Shown here: one piece after another, positions 12,691 to 26,500 of the stretch | How positions within the stretch are numbered: position 1 is the first letter of the stretch | Layout: each line of letters opens with the position of its first letter | Assembly: GCA_017562135.1 (NCBI GenBank) | Contig: QEYB01001312.1 | Span: forward strand, 992,001 to 1,056,000 | Direction: 5' to 3' | Length of the DNA stretch: 64,000 nt | DNA from: Dipylidium caninum | Lineage: Eukaryota > Platyhelminthes > Cestoda > Cyclophyllidea > Dipylidiidae | Position numbers and translations under genes: made by a program | The notes under the pieces: generated by a model | What the model was told of the DNA's origin: nothing | Seen by the model: the letters and a program-made list of their open reading frames with translations, nothing else | Database searches by the model: none

Positions 12691-15600
12691 CCCAAGTAAT
12701 TGGACACGACGTAGACTGCGCTGACGGAGGGGCGCTGCTCCTCCTGACATTTCTAACAGTCGACTGTTTTGTCAACAAACTTGCCATGCTGATGTGCCTG
12801 GACCGCGAAGTATGCCATTTGAATGGGTGGGAAGGGCTGCGAGCAATATGCCCTCCCCCCGTCATCTTCCTGGCTCAACGCCTGGGGTGAATTGCAGACA
12901 ACGTGGGTTCTAAATATCGGCCTTGCAGCAGGCTCTGAAAAGATGCCCTCACTTCGGGCGATGTCTAATCTCATCGGAAGATCGTTGCCCATGACACCTC
13001 GTCATGACGCGTCGTTGCCATGGCGAAGGCGTTCACTCGGCGCGTGTACAAAATTGCTATGCCCAAGAATGTCTTAATGGTCAAGTGCGCAATGGCGATG
13101 TAAGTGATATTTGTGCGCTGTAGCAGGGACTGCGCAGATTGAGTCGCAGTATGGCGATAAGTCAGCCGTAATTGCCTCCATCCACGGGCTTGTGGCAGAA
13201 CAAGCGCTTTTTATGTTCGCTCGAGGAATGTATTAGCGCAGCCATAGTTTCGAAAAAGTCCAGGTGAAATAGGGGGGAGGGGGAGGGGGGAGGAGGAAGA
13301 GAAGGCGAAAGAGATGGAGGAGGGGGTTTGAGCGACACACTTTCGGCCTCCTTTGAGGCAATTAGAGGTTAATAATTCACTCTGGCCATCCATTCCATCT
13401 CGGGAGCAGAACCCGCCTCGGTTCGGTCGTGAAAAATTGAACTGCTCCTTCCCCTGCCGTCACGACAGGCAGCGCGCCTTAAGTTCACTGCGAAATTGAA
13501 CACCCTCAAAGCCCCCGCAAGTGTGCCTCTCCTCTGGAGTCTCTCCCCACTCCCGAGATTTAGAAACGCCTCTCGTAAGTTGCTAAAGCCAGCCACTTCA
13601 TGGTGAAGTAAGGCGAAAGCTGATCGGGCATGGATCCTTCCGCAACCGAAATGACGGTGGGAAGTACCTTAAAAAGGGAGAATGAGTGCCACCTTTTATT
13701 TGAAATGCTCTCTTGGATAATTAGACATGCTTCGCCGTTTCCATCCCAATGCAGGTTTGATAGCCGAGAGGACTGCCTTAACGACATCTCATCTCAGACG
13801 TCGTCACCTTCGAGTCCCAATTGAGGCTTTTGGAGCGATATTAACCCGAGGACTAATTGAAAAGCTGACTGAGACGAGTAAGACTTTGCATCTGCCTCCG
13901 TGCGCTATTTCTACGCAAAAGATAGTTATTAAGGCCTGCCTCAAAGGGGAGGGATGTTCCAAAGTCGAGCTGTAGTTGTTTCAAATATAGCGTATACGCG
14001 TATATACCAAAAGACATGGTCCTTTTAGGTTTTATTTCAGCTTCTAACAAAAAAATTAACTGCGGAAGACACAAGGTGTTAAAGGAGAACAGCTTCTTGC
14101 CCAAGGTAAATTGGGCTTATTACGGAGGGGATCAGCTCGTCCTGGGACCGCTTCCATTTGACCTCTTGATCAGGTTCGCTCCGTCTTCCAAGCCCACCGT
14201 CCACCGCCAGGCGTGAGACATTTACCGATGTGACGAGGAGTGACGAGGGTCCTTCGGTCATGTCATTTGTAATAGACACTTTTATCATGCCATAAGTCGT
14301 CGCCATTTCCTCCGTCAGCCTACTAAAAGGCAAACAGGCAGCTAGGTGGGAAGAGGAGTTCTCCGTCTTTGCCAGAGGAGTACCAATCTGCCTGAAAATT
14401 TTCTTACACTCTGGCGGTCGCATTGTCGGCAGCGGCATTGGCAACCCGTGAAAGGGCTTCCACTCACTCCATTTCACAGACCAGTTGAGTTTGTGTGGAG
14501 ACAACGACGAGCAGCCATCGTCGGACCCGAGAAGCGCGGCTGCATCGCAGCTCAGCGTCCTTACTTGACTTCCTCTCGCAGGCCTGTCTTCCAGCCACCT
14601 TAGTCGTAAATGCCCCGCAAAAATGACCATATATGGCTCTTCTTCCGCCCAAGTCCGAGAGGATAGACGTCAACCTGCTCCGCCGCTGAAACTAGAAACC
14701 TTGGCGCAGTTGGAATGCCTAAAAAAGAGGATGGGAAACTGGCTTGTGACGCCGTCTGTAAATCTGGGCAAAATGGCATTTCGTCGGCAATGACAATTCA
14801 GCGACTTGCAGTTTCTCCTCGCAACCTTTCCGTCAATCGTACGACAAGGTGTGCAGATCTGCAGGAGTGACCAGCAGATACGTACGAAACACTGAGTCGC
14901 AATTGCCCGTCGATCGACAAATGTGAGCCGCGAAAAACAAGGAGGCGGTGGAGGAGAACGCTTCCTGCACGAGTCCACCAGTGTCCTTCGTTAATCGACG
15001 ATTTTGCCATTTTCTAATACAAAATTCTTAATAAGAGAAATGCTTCGAGTAATTATGTCGAACAAAGCGATCTACTTAAGATGATGTTCGTGGCTATGCG
15101 GTTTTGTATTACGTAAGGCCAAGACAACGAACTCGTTGCACGCGGCCACTCAAAATGCGGCTCCCCTCCAGGGAGCATGAAACCTCAGACAGCGGGGAAA
15201 CCGCGGCACGGAATGGGACTGGCAGACTCTCCTCATGGAGACGGAGATGAGCTCATTCTTCAGGCGGTTATTTCTCAGTGGTTTATGGTATTTAAAAAAC
15301 CTTCTGACTTGGAAAGACAAAGTTAGCCTAAGTTCCTTACCTGAAAGTCACCATTATGTGGCGCCAAGGGAGTGGATCCAAGTGCCCCCTTGGCAGTTGC
15401 GGCGGACGTAGCACAGGAATGAGTGAAAGGAGCGTTCGAGCTGAGCGCTTTCGAGCAAATAATGTCCGATGATCCTCACAGAAGAGCTACGAGTGAGTGG
15501 TGACGCGCGATCATTTCTGCCACCAGAAGAAGAACAAAAGCTTGCTACGCGCCACCATCACTCTCGGCCCCTCTCCCGCGCCATACCATTTGAGAAGGGG

Positions 15601-18600
15601 TGGAACACAGTCTTTTGTTGCTACCAGGCGTATTCGCACGGCTTCCTTGAACTACTCCAGCACACTGTCCGGGTAAACGAGGCTACCCGACAAAGACAAT
15701 GGTCACTTGCGCGGAGGACCCCGCGCTTCACTTCTTCGCCTCCCTTCAACACCGTGCTGAAGGTTTTCGGTCCTGGAGGTCAAGTAATCTTTCCGGTCAG
15801 GTGAACGATTGGAGAAAGTGACTTTACGACGCTGTCACATAGTAAAGGAACGCTGAAAGGTTGCTGCTGAAAAGCTTAAATTATTGCCACTACGGCAAAA
15901 AGATGAAAGCATCTTACCCTTGCAGACACAGACGCGACGAGTTGACCGCGAACAGTGGTACTTCGTTCATCGTGCATCGGGAGTGAGCAAAGTGTGTGGC
16001 TGTTTCCCTTTCACCGTGTGTCAGCGACTCCCCAAAAGCCTACAACTCGATCTCGCCAGCAGAAGTATTTTGAGGTTTAGTTAACGTTTCAAACAGGAAA
16101 GAAGGAGGGCAGTTTCACGTACACTAGCGCACGAAACTTTCCAACTCCTGGTTGGAGTATTTTTGACTCATTATAATTTCACCCACGTCAAAAGACCTGC
16201 AGCTGCGGCCTTTTTTGGGGTTTTGGCGTCTGAATGACGTCCAGTCCTCCGTCGAGTTCGTGAACCACACGACTCGGAGGGGTGCTACCCCGGAATCTCC
16301 CCGCATGACCACGACAGACCAGAATTGACGGTTTTGTCCTCAAGATGCTTGCGAAACGCGTGAGCATTACTGACCATGGGGGAGGATTCAAGACTGGAGC
16401 GGTGAGGCGCCCCTCGCTGTCCTCGCCTTCCAACATGCGTCCCGTCAGAGCGGACGAATTTAAAATTCCGCACGGAGATGTCATCTACGGTCCATAAAAT
16501 CAAGGCGTTTTTAATTGGACTTACAGCCCTTCCACTGATATTGCAAATCAAGAAAGTGACCTGCTGCCATTTCGCTCAGAGCACAAAGGAGTCACAAACA
16601 CACACATTGAAATCCGGAGGAGGACGACGGGTTCGAAAAAGCACGAATTTTCCTCCATGCCTGCGTACGACTGACACCGCCCCGCAGTGCCGGGGATCGG
16701 ACGGTAGGCGGGGCAAATGACAATTTGGTCCGCATTGTGCTCCAGAGCGTCTTTCAGCCTCGCAAAACGGTGAGGTGTCTACACCCATTTCATTCTACTT
16801 TTAACTTTACCTCAGCGGATGGCTGCAGCGCCTTCTCATTGGAGCCATGGGAGTAGGGCGGCTCCTTCACCTCCCTAATGGTCCGATTAGAAGCCGAAAT
16901 GGTAGGTACTTGCGAGATCACACTTTTTCCCCCGATTTTCGCTCAAAATGGGCCATGGCGCTGTGTTAGCACTGGTCTCCTCCACCTCCCTTGGAGGGTA
17001 CGCACCTCAGTGGACAGTCTCGAATGCCTTAATTTACCTCTGAGCCAGGATAATGACCCCAACATTTAACTAATCTAGATGGCGCTGATTCATTATTCTA
17101 ACTCTTTTCCTTCAATTCACTTTCCTTCGACGGAGCACACGAAGTATTTCGCTCAAGTATTCGAGAAGTAGGTTGAGTAGATGAGGCGTTACTTGGGGAG
17201 GCAAAGTTTTGCCTCACCGCTAAAGGGATCACAAACAAATATTTTATGCACTCTGTTATGAATTTGGCACTTGCTAACATTCTTTGTTTTCCGGTGACGT
17301 GAAATTCCGTGTCAAGGTGACTTTGCACGATCCAGGACACGAGGCCAGCAGTCCACAGTTTTCGTGTTCCAATCCCCGAGAGTAGCCCCTGCTTTGGCTT
17401 TCCATTCCAATGACCAGGAATGAGGGGATTTTTAATTTGTCAGACACCTGTTTGGTTGTGAGGTCTGAGATCCCAATCTTCCCCGGCATTTACTCCGAAA
17501 TCGACTTGATTGCAAAAGAGTGATTAGACAAGAGGTTTATTTAATAATGAGGAGAGGGGAGTGGGAAGAGAAGAAGGGAATTTTTCTCGGCGCACAAATG
17601 GGCGAGGAGAAAGAGAGAGGGGGGGAGAAAAAGGCAATTGGCTTTACCAGGAGAGGTGGAGAAAACAAAAAGCAGTCTCTTAAGTGTCGTCGAGGCGTTG
17701 GTCAACTGGAGAGGCCAGTGGCGGGTGTGAAGACGCTGGTGAAAGTCTTAGTTGGCAACCGCGGTGGTTGCGTTTGAACTGTGGTTTCCTTGCGCCGACT
17801 TCACACAACTAGGCGTGCAAAATGCCCGTCATTGAAAGCGAAAATATAGCCGTATTAAGAGACAGCTTGCTGTGTGTCCACAGTTAGCATAAAATGCTGA
17901 TCTGCTACTATTTTGACGAAAGCCTAAGTTTGAGTGAGAAGTACAATTTTCAAAAACCACGGCACGAAACCGGATGATCAGTATACGTGATCGTGACAAG
18001 TTTTCCATCTGCCCTATGTGCTGAACAAAAATTCTAAGGCTACTTGGCACATATTCGCTACCCACTAGACCAGTAAGCACCAAACCTAATAGGTTACACT
18101 TCAGAAACTTTTTAGTGTTAGTGGGATGCTCGTCAATTGGCCATCGTACGACGTTGGTACCACGTTGAGTTGAGGTGGTGCGACTCGTTCTGGGCAGGTC
18201 GGGGCCAACCTCGCTTCGACGCGGTCCCGTGTCCTTCTGCACACACGCAGTATATCGCGCCTTGCTGGCTTCCCAAAGACACCGCTCGTCCGCGGCCCCC
18301 AGGCACCTTCTCTTCCACGCTCATCATGATCCTCACGTCGTTGTGAAATGGTCACAGCATTTCGTCCAAGTGGCCTCTCCCACAGTCTGCGATTTCATGC
18401 ACCCTGTATGTCTTCTCTACGCATGGTAGACGCGTTGAAGGTGATTTCATTTGCACAGATTTGAATCCAAGGCGTATCAGCTGCTTTAAACTATACTATT
18501 TGGTCACCATTTTACTAATTTTCAGTGATTATTATGGAAATTTCCATTTACAATGGTAAGGAAACTAATGAAAGTGTGCTTGTGAGCCCCAAGCCAAAAT

Positions 18601-20521
18601 ATTCTACAGGAAACAAAGTATTGCCTATCGAGCACTTAACTTAAAATTCACTTCTTCTTCGACTTGACAAATGGTGTCACTTTTGTTCTGATGGGTTTGG
18701 GAATGCGCAGGATTAACGTATCACCTCTGCCCGTCAAAATCTCTCAGTGGCATATCAATCACCTTCTCGTTCACCATAGACAAGTTGGAGAGGCCTCAAA
18801 AGGTTGTTTGAAGTTAAATTTCCCCAATTGTTTACTGGGAAGATGAAATTTTAAAAAGGTTACCAGAAGCCGTTTGCCGTTGAGAAGTAGTGATCTTACC
18901 TTCAACTCCATTGTAGACCTTTTTCATGCGTTTTTAAATTCCTCGGACAGTTGAGCACGCATTGTTTGTTGTAAGTCAGGGGAGACAGAAACGACCAACA
19001 AAGAATAAAAGCTTTGGTAGTGTTGCTTTTATTAAAAAATAAGCAATATAAACAGACGTTGACTGTGTATAAAATCCTAAAATGTAAAAAAGGCAGATAC
19101 TCACTAAGAAGTGGGGAGGTAGAGTTGGGTAAAGGCTCTGGCGAAATTGAGAATGTTTTTTTGTAAGACACACGCACACCATTCTCAACACGTAAAACTT
19201 ATTATTCCTTTTACTAAGCGATATATTCCGTCGAGGTGGGGCTGTATAACTTGACAAAATGGAATTAGCCCATGGTCGAACGGTGAGAACTAGCGTTAGT
19301 TGTGCCAATCTTCGAGAAATGCGTAGTGGCAATTTAATCACAGAATTTACTATGCCGATTCCTACCGCCATTCTTGCAACCAGTGAAGGGAATACTGCTT
19401 CTTACGCCTCACTGTTTGCCAGTAGTGACCTTCTTCTAATAGCATGAAAAACTCACCGGCTATTCGTTCACCTCAGCGCTCGATACAGCCACGGTCATCT
19501 GTGCTATGATCTGGCGAAGGGGAAATTTTTCAACACGTCTCACAATTGATGCCAAGGAGCAGTGCTGACAAACAGGAATTCAACCAACTAACAAAATAAT
19601 CTCTGGGCTATTTCAGCAGTGCACGAATCAGAGAACGGGAAAGTGACATATATATGAAGCAGCCACTGTCCCGATACGCTGTTATGCGTATTTCGACCTG
19701 TCTTTGAAAGGAAGGAACCTCGAGCGTTGTAATATTAACTGATAGAGCCTATATAATTTCACCGCTAAGCCTAGGGGTTATATCCACTTCAACGCTAATT
19801 TGGGGAGAACAAGTCCGTTTTAATAATATTGTAATTCATTTTATCATCACAAATGTTTTTCGGGTGCAATGCTACGCTTTAAAGTAGTAAGAAACCTCAT
19901 TTGTCCATCGATTCAGTATGGAGTATGGAATTCCCAACGTCAAAAACATGTTGCAAATGACCAAAATTTCTAACTTACGATAGGTAGGTAAATTCCTTAA
20001 ATGTTAGGATCGGTATTTCAGAATTAACAGAATACGTCAAAGGTATAAAGAATAGCATAGACTTGTAGATTCGCATAAGCCACGTACAGGTATTGAGCAG
20101 GCCCATCGAAGTGGTTCTACGCAGGTTCTAAGAAAGCGTTAAGGGTGTGATAGTGGAACCGTTTTCTTTAAATTCATTATTAATCGATGTTATACTCCTG
20201 GCTCGTAAGCATGTTAATTCGCACATACCGTAGTTTAAAAATTAAATCGGTTGCTTATACAGTATAATGAGATAATTTAAGCTTAAAATAGTCTATTGAG
20301 CCTTGAATCGTTTATACTAATAAATGTGCTGTATGCCATTTCAAATACAGCGTCTATAGTGATGACTGTGTAATTTACCAATGAACCCCGGACACTGTGT
20401 GTTATCACCCGATTTGGTTACTAAAACGCATCGCTGACCTTGAGTATTTAATTAGTCCCGTATATTAATCAAATTTTGTTGACATGCACGCGGATACTAT
20501 TTTAACTAAGTAAATCTCCAG

Positions 20522-23500
20522 ACATTTGATAACATTGAACGACGTAGACGTGTCCGAGACATTCGCATTGACGTTCATCCGTTAGAACAGGCCTTGATTA
20601 TTCACTACAGAGCTGAGGCCATGATTCTTGGAGAATCCGGAGAACCAGTTATAGGTGATGAAAAAGAGTGCCAAAAAATGTAAATATATCTACGCCGTAT
20701 AGTTGTCATTTTAACTCAGTGTTCGACTGAAAAATTTTAGCAATCAAACGAATCTGAAAGCACTCGCGTTAAAGACCATCGGCAGTTGTGACCTCATCGC
20801 ACCGTCAAGGCTTCCGGAGATCGAACATCTCCTCACTTATCTTCGTGACAGGCCTCCAAAAGCTATTTCTATAGGTATAGTTGATGATTTTGAGTCTAAA
20901 TAGGTGCGCTGCCTGTATCAAAACTTGGAGGATATTTGTAACAAAACGTCACTTCCATACCCTCACAAAATCCGCGCATCTTATATCCTAGATTATTAAC
21001 GTTTGCTTTGAGAAAAATCATTCAAGTGGGATAGTAAAATGGTTCTGTAAATTCTTGGTCTTATAAATAGGAATTTTGTAATATATCCGCACTTATTGTT
21101 ACTGGAGTCAACAAAGATTGCTAGTAACCTTTCCCAAAATTTTTTGTCATTATTAAAGGGCGATTTGTTTCAGTTTGAGATCGGTTTTATTGCGTCTTTT
21201 TGGCACTCTTCGTGTAGAACGCGAAACAAGATAACCTAATTATGATCCCTCCTATTTCAGTGAACACGTCAAAAACATCCATCAACGAGAAGTTATCTGA
21301 TCCTGGTGCTTTTGATTCAGCAAAAATCGACGAGGTGGCCAGCATGACAGATTTAGACGACTACTTAGACCTCCTCTATGAAGACACTGAGGAGCAGCTT
21401 AGAGCTTCTGCTTTAATTCTCCAGCTAGCAAGGAATCCTGATAACCTAGAGGAAATATTAAAAAACGGTACGGTTCCTAAATCTTTCATTAGGTGGTTAT
21501 GTACATTTAGAAGTCCTCGTCGGAGCACTAGCACGTGTACTGCGAGAGGAATGGAGAAAGAATGCGGATTTGACTACGAATCTCGTCTATATATTCTTCT
21601 GCTTTTCGTCATTCTCCAACTTTCATGGAGTGATTATAAGTTTCAAAATAGGTTGGCAAGTCGTTAACCTTAATTTTTTGCAAAGGCGCTCACTGTATGG
21701 GCATTTTGGAGCACGAGATGCAGAGTTACATGGGTTGGATGGAAGACCTCAAGGGATTACGAGCTGAGCAAGGCGAAGACTGTCCGGCCTACAAAGCAAA
21801 TCTCGAAAAAGTTGAGCACCTAGTTAGGAAACAAGAACAACTTTTTAGAGGTATTACTTTCGCTAAAATAGCCTCCTCCTCACGTTTAATTTAGCTGAAC
21901 TTCAAGATACCGGAGCAAAAGAGATTTTGCAACATTTTTTGCTGAGTTACTATAGGCACCTATATATTAAGAATTCTTGGGAGACTTGTTTTCTGCTGAC
22001 TAAATGCGCACAGTTTTGTCTTTATTCGGAGCGCTTATTACACACTTATGCGTTTCATACATTTCCAATTTGATACTTTTGACTACTGAAAAGACTTTAG
22101 AATATAGGCTTTATTCAGTTGGAATTTATCGTGTAGAGACCTTAGTCGTTATAAATAAAAATAAGAGAAAAGGACTTATTAGTAACCAATGGAGTTGATG
22201 GGTGGGCACAGAAGGCCTGGAAGACCACGAATCGTGTCTTTGCTCTACGATATTCAGGTAAAAGGGCTACTGGGCAGTGGAATAAGTCATTTCAGCTAGG
22301 TATTTCGGTGGTTCAAGGCAACATTGTTCGTTTGACTTGATAAAATTTCATTTTATCTTTGCCGCTATCCTCCGTGCACATTGACTCCTTTTTTTAAGAC
22401 GTTTGGTAGATGGCCATTTTGTGTCAAACATTTCATTTTCATGGGGCAAGATTTTAGGCTAAATGCAAGCTTAGAAAATGGCACTCTGTCTGAATTAGCG
22501 TCGCCGACAATCTCGGACACGCAGACTTGGTTGTCGGAGAAACTGGGTTTCTGAGTGGTCAGAGTTTTTTCGTACCACTTTAATTAACGCTCCTTGAGTG
22601 CTTCTTTGCCCTGGAAATTATCCGGAGATGCTTTAATTGCGCTCCAATTACCTTTTCATGACTACTTTATTTCGCTTTCTCTGACGCCTTTTGTGGTGGC
22701 AGAGGCGGTTACATAATCAAAAATTTTACAAAAACAGCGCGATAGGTAAGGTGTGAAATTCCCGTTGGCTTCCCAGATTTTAATCTCTTCTCGTTGCATT
22801 TTGTCACTAAGCGTGCTATTTCTAGTTCTTCTTCTTAAGTAATTAATTCCAAAAATCCCTCAATTTGTTAAAATCCCCTTCTTGGTGACGATGCCGAGTT
22901 TAAGAGGTAAATTATTGTTTAAAACGTCCCCGATATCAACAGCTTTTGTGGCACGAAGGTCTGCGGCCTCATTTGATGGTGACAGAGGTCTTCTTGGTAC
23001 TCCGCTCTCCAAAGCGATAGTCACTCGAGTGTCTTAATTGCTTGGAGGGAAAGACCCAGCGCTTGTTGTCCCCCGAAAGGGAAGTAGCAATAAAATTATG
23101 GTACGGTAAATGTCCATCAAAATGCGGGTAGAGTCTTGGTTATACTGAAGAGGAACAGCAACATTCTCTCGTGATATCCACTCTCATGTCATTTTTTGCC
23201 TCTTACTTTGGATGAATCTGCCCTTGGCTGTATGTTAAATGGCAAACTATTGACCTCTTAACTAAGTGACCATCTACCTGCTGTTAAACATCGCCGAAAA
23301 TGTGGAGGTGGAGGAGAAGATGTGTAAAAAGGGGATCGTTACCTTCCTCTGTCGCTGTTTGGACAGGAAGAACCGGGAGCTTCTCATCCTCGTGGTGTCT
23401 TTCTTGCGAAAACTAAGTCTCTACCAAGAGAATATCTACGAAATGGTGAGCATACCAACAAATTGTCATGTCATTCACTGCCAAAGATGTGGTTTTTAGC

Positions 23501-26500
23501 CGAGTTTGAACAATATTTTCTCATCATAAAAGCCACAGGCTTCCTGGATAACCACAGTAATGGCCCAAGGTTTAGATCCCGAGGCGCACACCAGTGACGG
23601 CCGTTATGTGTCTAGAGCCCCCATTGAGGCATGCGCTAAAAGTCTTCCCTTTTCAACAATCAAACCGACATTTCCGGCTGCATCCTTGATAAGCCTAGTC
23701 GAGGCTCAGGAGTTCTAGAGCAGAACCCACTTCCGCTTGTCCTGTTAAATATCAGTGGAAATGAAGTCGTGTTAGAGGTGGACTGTCATACGCACAAACT
23801 CCTTCTCCCCTCCGCCACCTCCCCCCTCCACATCCGACGTAGTGTTGGCCCGAGGCTGGACAACTGTCCTCGGCTCAGAATTAAAGCTTCCGCTACTCTT
23901 TGTGATGAGGCTTCTATGGGCAAACGAAGCTGCGGTTTTGGCGAGAGATTCTTATTCTAAATTTGCCTGCGCCGTTGCCCCCGTTGGGGATCTACAAATG
24001 GCCCGGACATGGCGTGATGCCTGAGTGGGGGAAGAAATTATGTGTTCCCAGTAAAATTCGGTTTCGTACACCACTTGTTTCAAATTGCAGTAGGTTCCCG
24101 TTCTCAGAACCGTAGTCTATCGCCACCGCGATGTTCCTCGCCACGTATGTCTCTTCAAGACTGCGTGCAGAGTTGCACCGACTGACCCTTCGCATTTCCC
24201 GTGAAATGGGCACTTGTCCCACGCCCACGAGGAGGGGCATTTCGTGACTGGTGATCTTAAAGCCTGCCACTTTAACTGAAGGCCATCGCGACAACATAAT
24301 CAAATATCACAGGCTCAAAAAGTGTGCTCGGTTTAGAAAATGTTTGGAAATCTCCTCAGGTACCTCGATTTCAGCCTGTGAAAGCTAAGTTAAACGAGAT
24401 GGAATAAGCGGCAAACAAACCATCTCACTAAGTTGTCCTAATTGTGATGGAAGCAGAGGAGGGAGACCCTGAGGTGTAAAACCTTGGCATTCACTTTTCT
24501 AGATTAAAAACAAGGTGGTGGAGGCGTTGACCGGCCTCTTCGCCCTCGGCCATTCCGAACTCATCCGCGTGACGCTGCGTCTGCTGTACAACCTCTCATT
24601 CAACGAGGACCTGCGCGCTTCCATGATTGCCCAGGGGCTGCCTACGAAACTTGTACCTCTGCTCGGTAAGCCAGTCTAACAACAACTTCCCCAAGGATGG
24701 GATTTTCAGTCAATTACCGCTGAGGCATTATAAAGAAGGAGAGGTTTTCATTGCTTGTATAACTTTTCCCACACTGCCGTATGCTCCTCTTGTGCTCCTC
24801 CTTGCAACGGCACTTTTGCATAATCCATAAGTCGATTCAGGGGAATTTAGAGATGTAAATTTGGCCGCGGAGGCAGTAACATTCTTCAGATGAAATGCCT
24901 GACTGAGGTGCACGAGTTGAGGAGTCAGCACCCCCGTGCGGAGGTGCCAAAGCGATAATTTGCCCTGGGTCCGTAACGTAAATAAATTTCAACTGGTATC
25001 ACCGACTCGTGAGCGCTTATACAAAATTTGCAGAGACAGGCAATTTTCAGGACTGATGCACCGACGGTAATTGCAGAAGAAGAACGTCTGCGTCGCGCCG
25101 ACTAGTTGATGGTTGTAGTTTCGATGGCAAGTGCAGCTTAAAAGTAGGAAGACGTCAGCCGCAGCACGTCAGTTTTCGCCGACACCAATTTGCGCCATCG
25201 AAACCATATACGGCACAGTGTTATACAAGTTTACTGAACGCCCTCATGACTTATGGTGCAAAGGGGGCAATTAAGTCGAGGCAATGGGAAAGAAGTTTAC
25301 TTTCTAATGGAAGTCAGAAGATGGTGGAATTGGGTGGAAGCCTTCCTGAATGATGGGACTTCTGAGTCACTGGAAGGAGAACTCAAATACCCACCTCTCG
25401 TTTTGTGGCTTGAGGGAGTCGGTCGAAAAGTGCACGGTGAGGAGAATTCGCACGAAAGTGGGAGTATTAGAAGGGCGAAGGGGCGGTACGCACATGGCCA
25501 AAAATAAACACAGCTATTTACTAGTTATTCAAAGAGTTAACGAAAGCAAATCACCTGATCTCGGCGCAACACATTCAAAAACCACAACAAGAAGATTCGT
25601 TTCGCGATGCGTGGAGGAAGCTGAAGTTCCCACAAAACTGTGTGTTCGTAAAACTTCTCCCGAACACCAAAAAGCCTAATTGCACCTCACAACTTGAAGG
25701 TGAATTAACAAAATGGAATGCTCCCACACCCTTAAAACCCATCAAATAAGTCGCCTAACATTAGCTCACTTGCTAAGCGACTCGTTTGATGCGGTTAAGT
25801 TCAAGGAATTGCGATTTATCGGCCGAAGCACAGGTTGTAGTCAACTACCGGGGTGGATGAAACGCTAAAAATCACCGAAATCTTAGGCGCGACGACGCGG
25901 TTGACGAGAGTGGGATCAGGTTCATTACAAACGCCTCAAATCCCAGAGCTCTTAGGGGCCAGTACTGCGGCGGCAGCCCAGAGGTCTCATCTCATGTCGG
26001 GGGGGGGGGGGGTGCAGACGCCTCGTTTGCAGTGATTTTCTGTGCTCGTCGTTGGATCAAAGGGCTGCATCGGGACTGGGGCTATTTCCGCAAGTGGTCC
26101 TCCCCTCGAAACAAAAGACTCGTAAGGCAGAGCCGCTGTGACTCGAAGATCATTTCGTCAAATGTATCAGGCTAAATAGTCACGCTAAAGTTATATGTTT
26201 CTTTTGGGTACGTCAACTGTCTGTCAATTGTCCTTCAAGGTGACCTGTCCCACCGCAGTGTAGCTCTTCGCATCCTCTACCAGCTCAGCATTGAGGACCG
26301 GTACAAGGGCCTGATTGCCTCGTCCGGATGCCTCCCCGTTGTAAGTGGCCCTTCGTCAATGTCCCCTTCGTTTCCCACCCACTCTCACAGCTGCCGGTGG
26401 ACTCTCCGGCGGAGAAAGACCAGTCGACTGCATTTACTCCGTCTTAATGCTAAAAATGTCCCTAACCTATATTACTTTTACTTTTTTGTTCGATTATTGT

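Larger units (their letters stand above)
5317..20521. other. 15 kb intergenic region with no established gene
   Basis: This stretch holds many short open frames on both strands but none with recognisable domains, consistent splice structure or family resemblance. Notable non-coding content: a CAC-rich stretch near 5355-5375 in the presumed stomatin 3' untranslated region, a very G-rich patch at 12654-12690, a G/A-rich run at about 13270-13320, and an AATAAA at 6783-6788 too far from the stomatin stop to assign. One weak candidate, a secreted peptide near 12.1 kb on the minus strand, is listed separately. Promoter and 5' untranslated sequence of KAP3 presumably lie at the right-hand end. I found no tRNA, rRNA or spliced-leader RNA gene here by eye. 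Confidence 0.45.

Noticed and set aside
14079..14630. 183-codon open frame on the minus strand
   Set aside because: It has no family resemblance, no supporting splice sites, and overlapping open frames on the other strand.
18648..18790. Minus-strand frame ending GDTLILRIPKPIRTKV and a Lys-rich tail, somewhat like the end of an Sm-type protein
   Set aside because: Only about 30 codons are open, no upstream exon or poly(A) signal could be joined, and the resemblance is too short to support a gene.
21468..21667. Continuation of the KAP3 exon 3 frame past its donor
   Set aside because: The frame stays open by chance through a 43-nt intron; the downstream exon matches KAP3 only in the spliced frame (VLVGALARVLREEW).
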